A stretch of DNA of 23,885 bases from the IMG/VR virus record IMGVR_UViG_3300032006_000085, positions 1 to 23,885 of that record; one strand, given 5' to 3'. The position numbers and the translations under genes are program-made. This document shows positions 23,473 to 23,885 of this stretch, piece by piece. The notes under the pieces were generated by a model that saw only the letters and a list, made by a program, of their open reading frames with translations, was not told the DNA's origin and did not search any database. The DNA is from a virus. Within the stretch, counting starts at the first letter, position 1. Each line of letters begins with the position of its first letter.

Positions 23473-23885
23473 ATGACTACTGAAAAATGGTTATTGGATA
23501 CCAAACATCCAATGTTCTCACACTCGTTTATAGGGTTTGATAAGCTTTTTGATATGCTTGCTACTTCACAACTTGATTGTTTGGGTAGGGATCGTAATAG
23601 AACTTACCCTCCTTATAACATTCTCAGAGATGAGTATACTTATAGAATAGAAATGGCTTTAGCAGGAATGACAGATAAAGATATTGAAGTTGTTCTTGAA
23701 GATAAAGTTCTTACTATATCCTATAATAAATCTAATAAGGAAGAAACTAATCAGGAAGTACATCGTGGGATAGCTCACCGATCCTTCCGAAGAAGTTTTA
23801 ATTTATCAGATGATATAGAAGTTAAGGAAGCGAAACTTTCTAATGGACTATTAACTATTACCTTAGAGCGAATAATTCCAGAGGA
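23473..23885 (+). CDS. hsp20: Hsp20 small heat-shock protein, 3' end outside window
   Basis: The first 137 codons of a small heat-shock protein, cut by the window edge. Residues about 35-137 are the alpha-crystallin domain. 'YPPYNILRDEYTYRIEMALAG' opens it, and 'DIEVVLEDKVLTIS' follows. Then come 'GIAHRSFRRSFNLSDDIEV', 'AKLSNGLLTITLERIIPE' and the point where the window ends. The 'GIAHRSFRRSF' and 'GLLTI' motifs are diagnostic. These proteins hold unfolding proteins in soluble oligomers. Phage versions are common in cyanophages and some other marine phages, where a role in virion assembly or host protein stability has been suggested but not settled. The gene is separated from the upstream block by two hairpins and has its own strong ribosome site, so it may be expressed separately. 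Confidence 0.93.
   Translation, partial: MTTEKWLLDTKHPMFSHSFIGFDKLFDMLATSQLDCLGRDRNRTYPPYNILRDEYTYRIEMALAGMTDKDIEVVLEDKVLTISYNKSNKEETNQEVHRGIAHRSFRRSFNLSDDIEVKEAKLSNGLLTITLERIIPE

Noticed and set aside
1-23885. tRNA genes and attachment sites
   Set aside because: No cloverleaf or acceptor-stem pattern was found by eye, and there is no integrase to suggest an attachment site.

Overview
The window is a block of late genes from a tailed phage, almost certainly marine. Every gene is on the + strand. Genes are packed end to start, often with the stop and start fused as TAATG or ATGA. The DNA is visibly A+T-rich, with AGA as the favoured Arg codon. Several proteins resemble families I recall from marine cyanophages, pelagiphages and uncultured ocean phages: a fibre built from 'DLGTSSLEFKD..FDGT' units, a Gln/Asn-rich virion protein opening with 'KGGRVGF', a 'PIPGQSLT' protein, and a small Hsp20. 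That recall is memory, not a database search. The host cannot be fixed. The 3TM holin and a DUF6356-like protein are compatible with an alphaproteobacterial host, but a cyanobacterium is not excluded. No integrase, replication, packaging or capsid gene is present, so the rest of the genome lies outside.

Layout. (1) 2-5112: the 3' part of a tail-hub/nozzle-like protein, then a 1283-residue fibre ending in an S74 self-cleaving chaperone with an intact Ser/Lys dyad. (2) 5112-5704: two small conserved proteins, one a membrane-anchored coiled coil. (3) 5704-17841: five large or medium proteins (908, 378, 201, 721 and 1822 residues). By order, size and hydrophobic or helical character they look like an internal-virion/DNA-ejection set comparable in layout to T7 gp14-gp16. 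The 1822-residue protein has a modular C-terminus cut up by a duplicated 'GYKDGDEV' linker. (4) 17834-18513: a GH24 (T4-lysozyme type) endolysin and a small unknown protein. (5) 18519-21906: two Sec-exported, Cys-containing proteins. One carries a Thr-Asn hexanucleotide repeat tract. The other has a NIDO-like domain, three exact-length 22-residue Cys repeats and a long acidic region. (6) 21908-23374: a membrane-anchored coiled-coil protein, a DUF6356-like membrane protein, a 3TM holin, a one-TM protein and a small basic protein. (7) 23473-end: an Hsp20 chaperone cut by the window edge.

How they fit together. The first half builds the tail tip, the adhesin and the ejected proteins. The second half holds the lysis functions, with the endolysin and holin about 4.4 kb apart. 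Between them sits the exported-protein cassette, which is the least explained and most interesting part. Its products should pass the inner membrane of the infected cell, fold with disulfides in the periplasm or on the surface, and perhaps act with the membrane-anchored coiled-coil protein next door. A second oddity is the small basic gene before hsp20. Its UAG stop is followed in the same frame by 18 more mostly basic codons, which suggests a nonsense change or readthrough.
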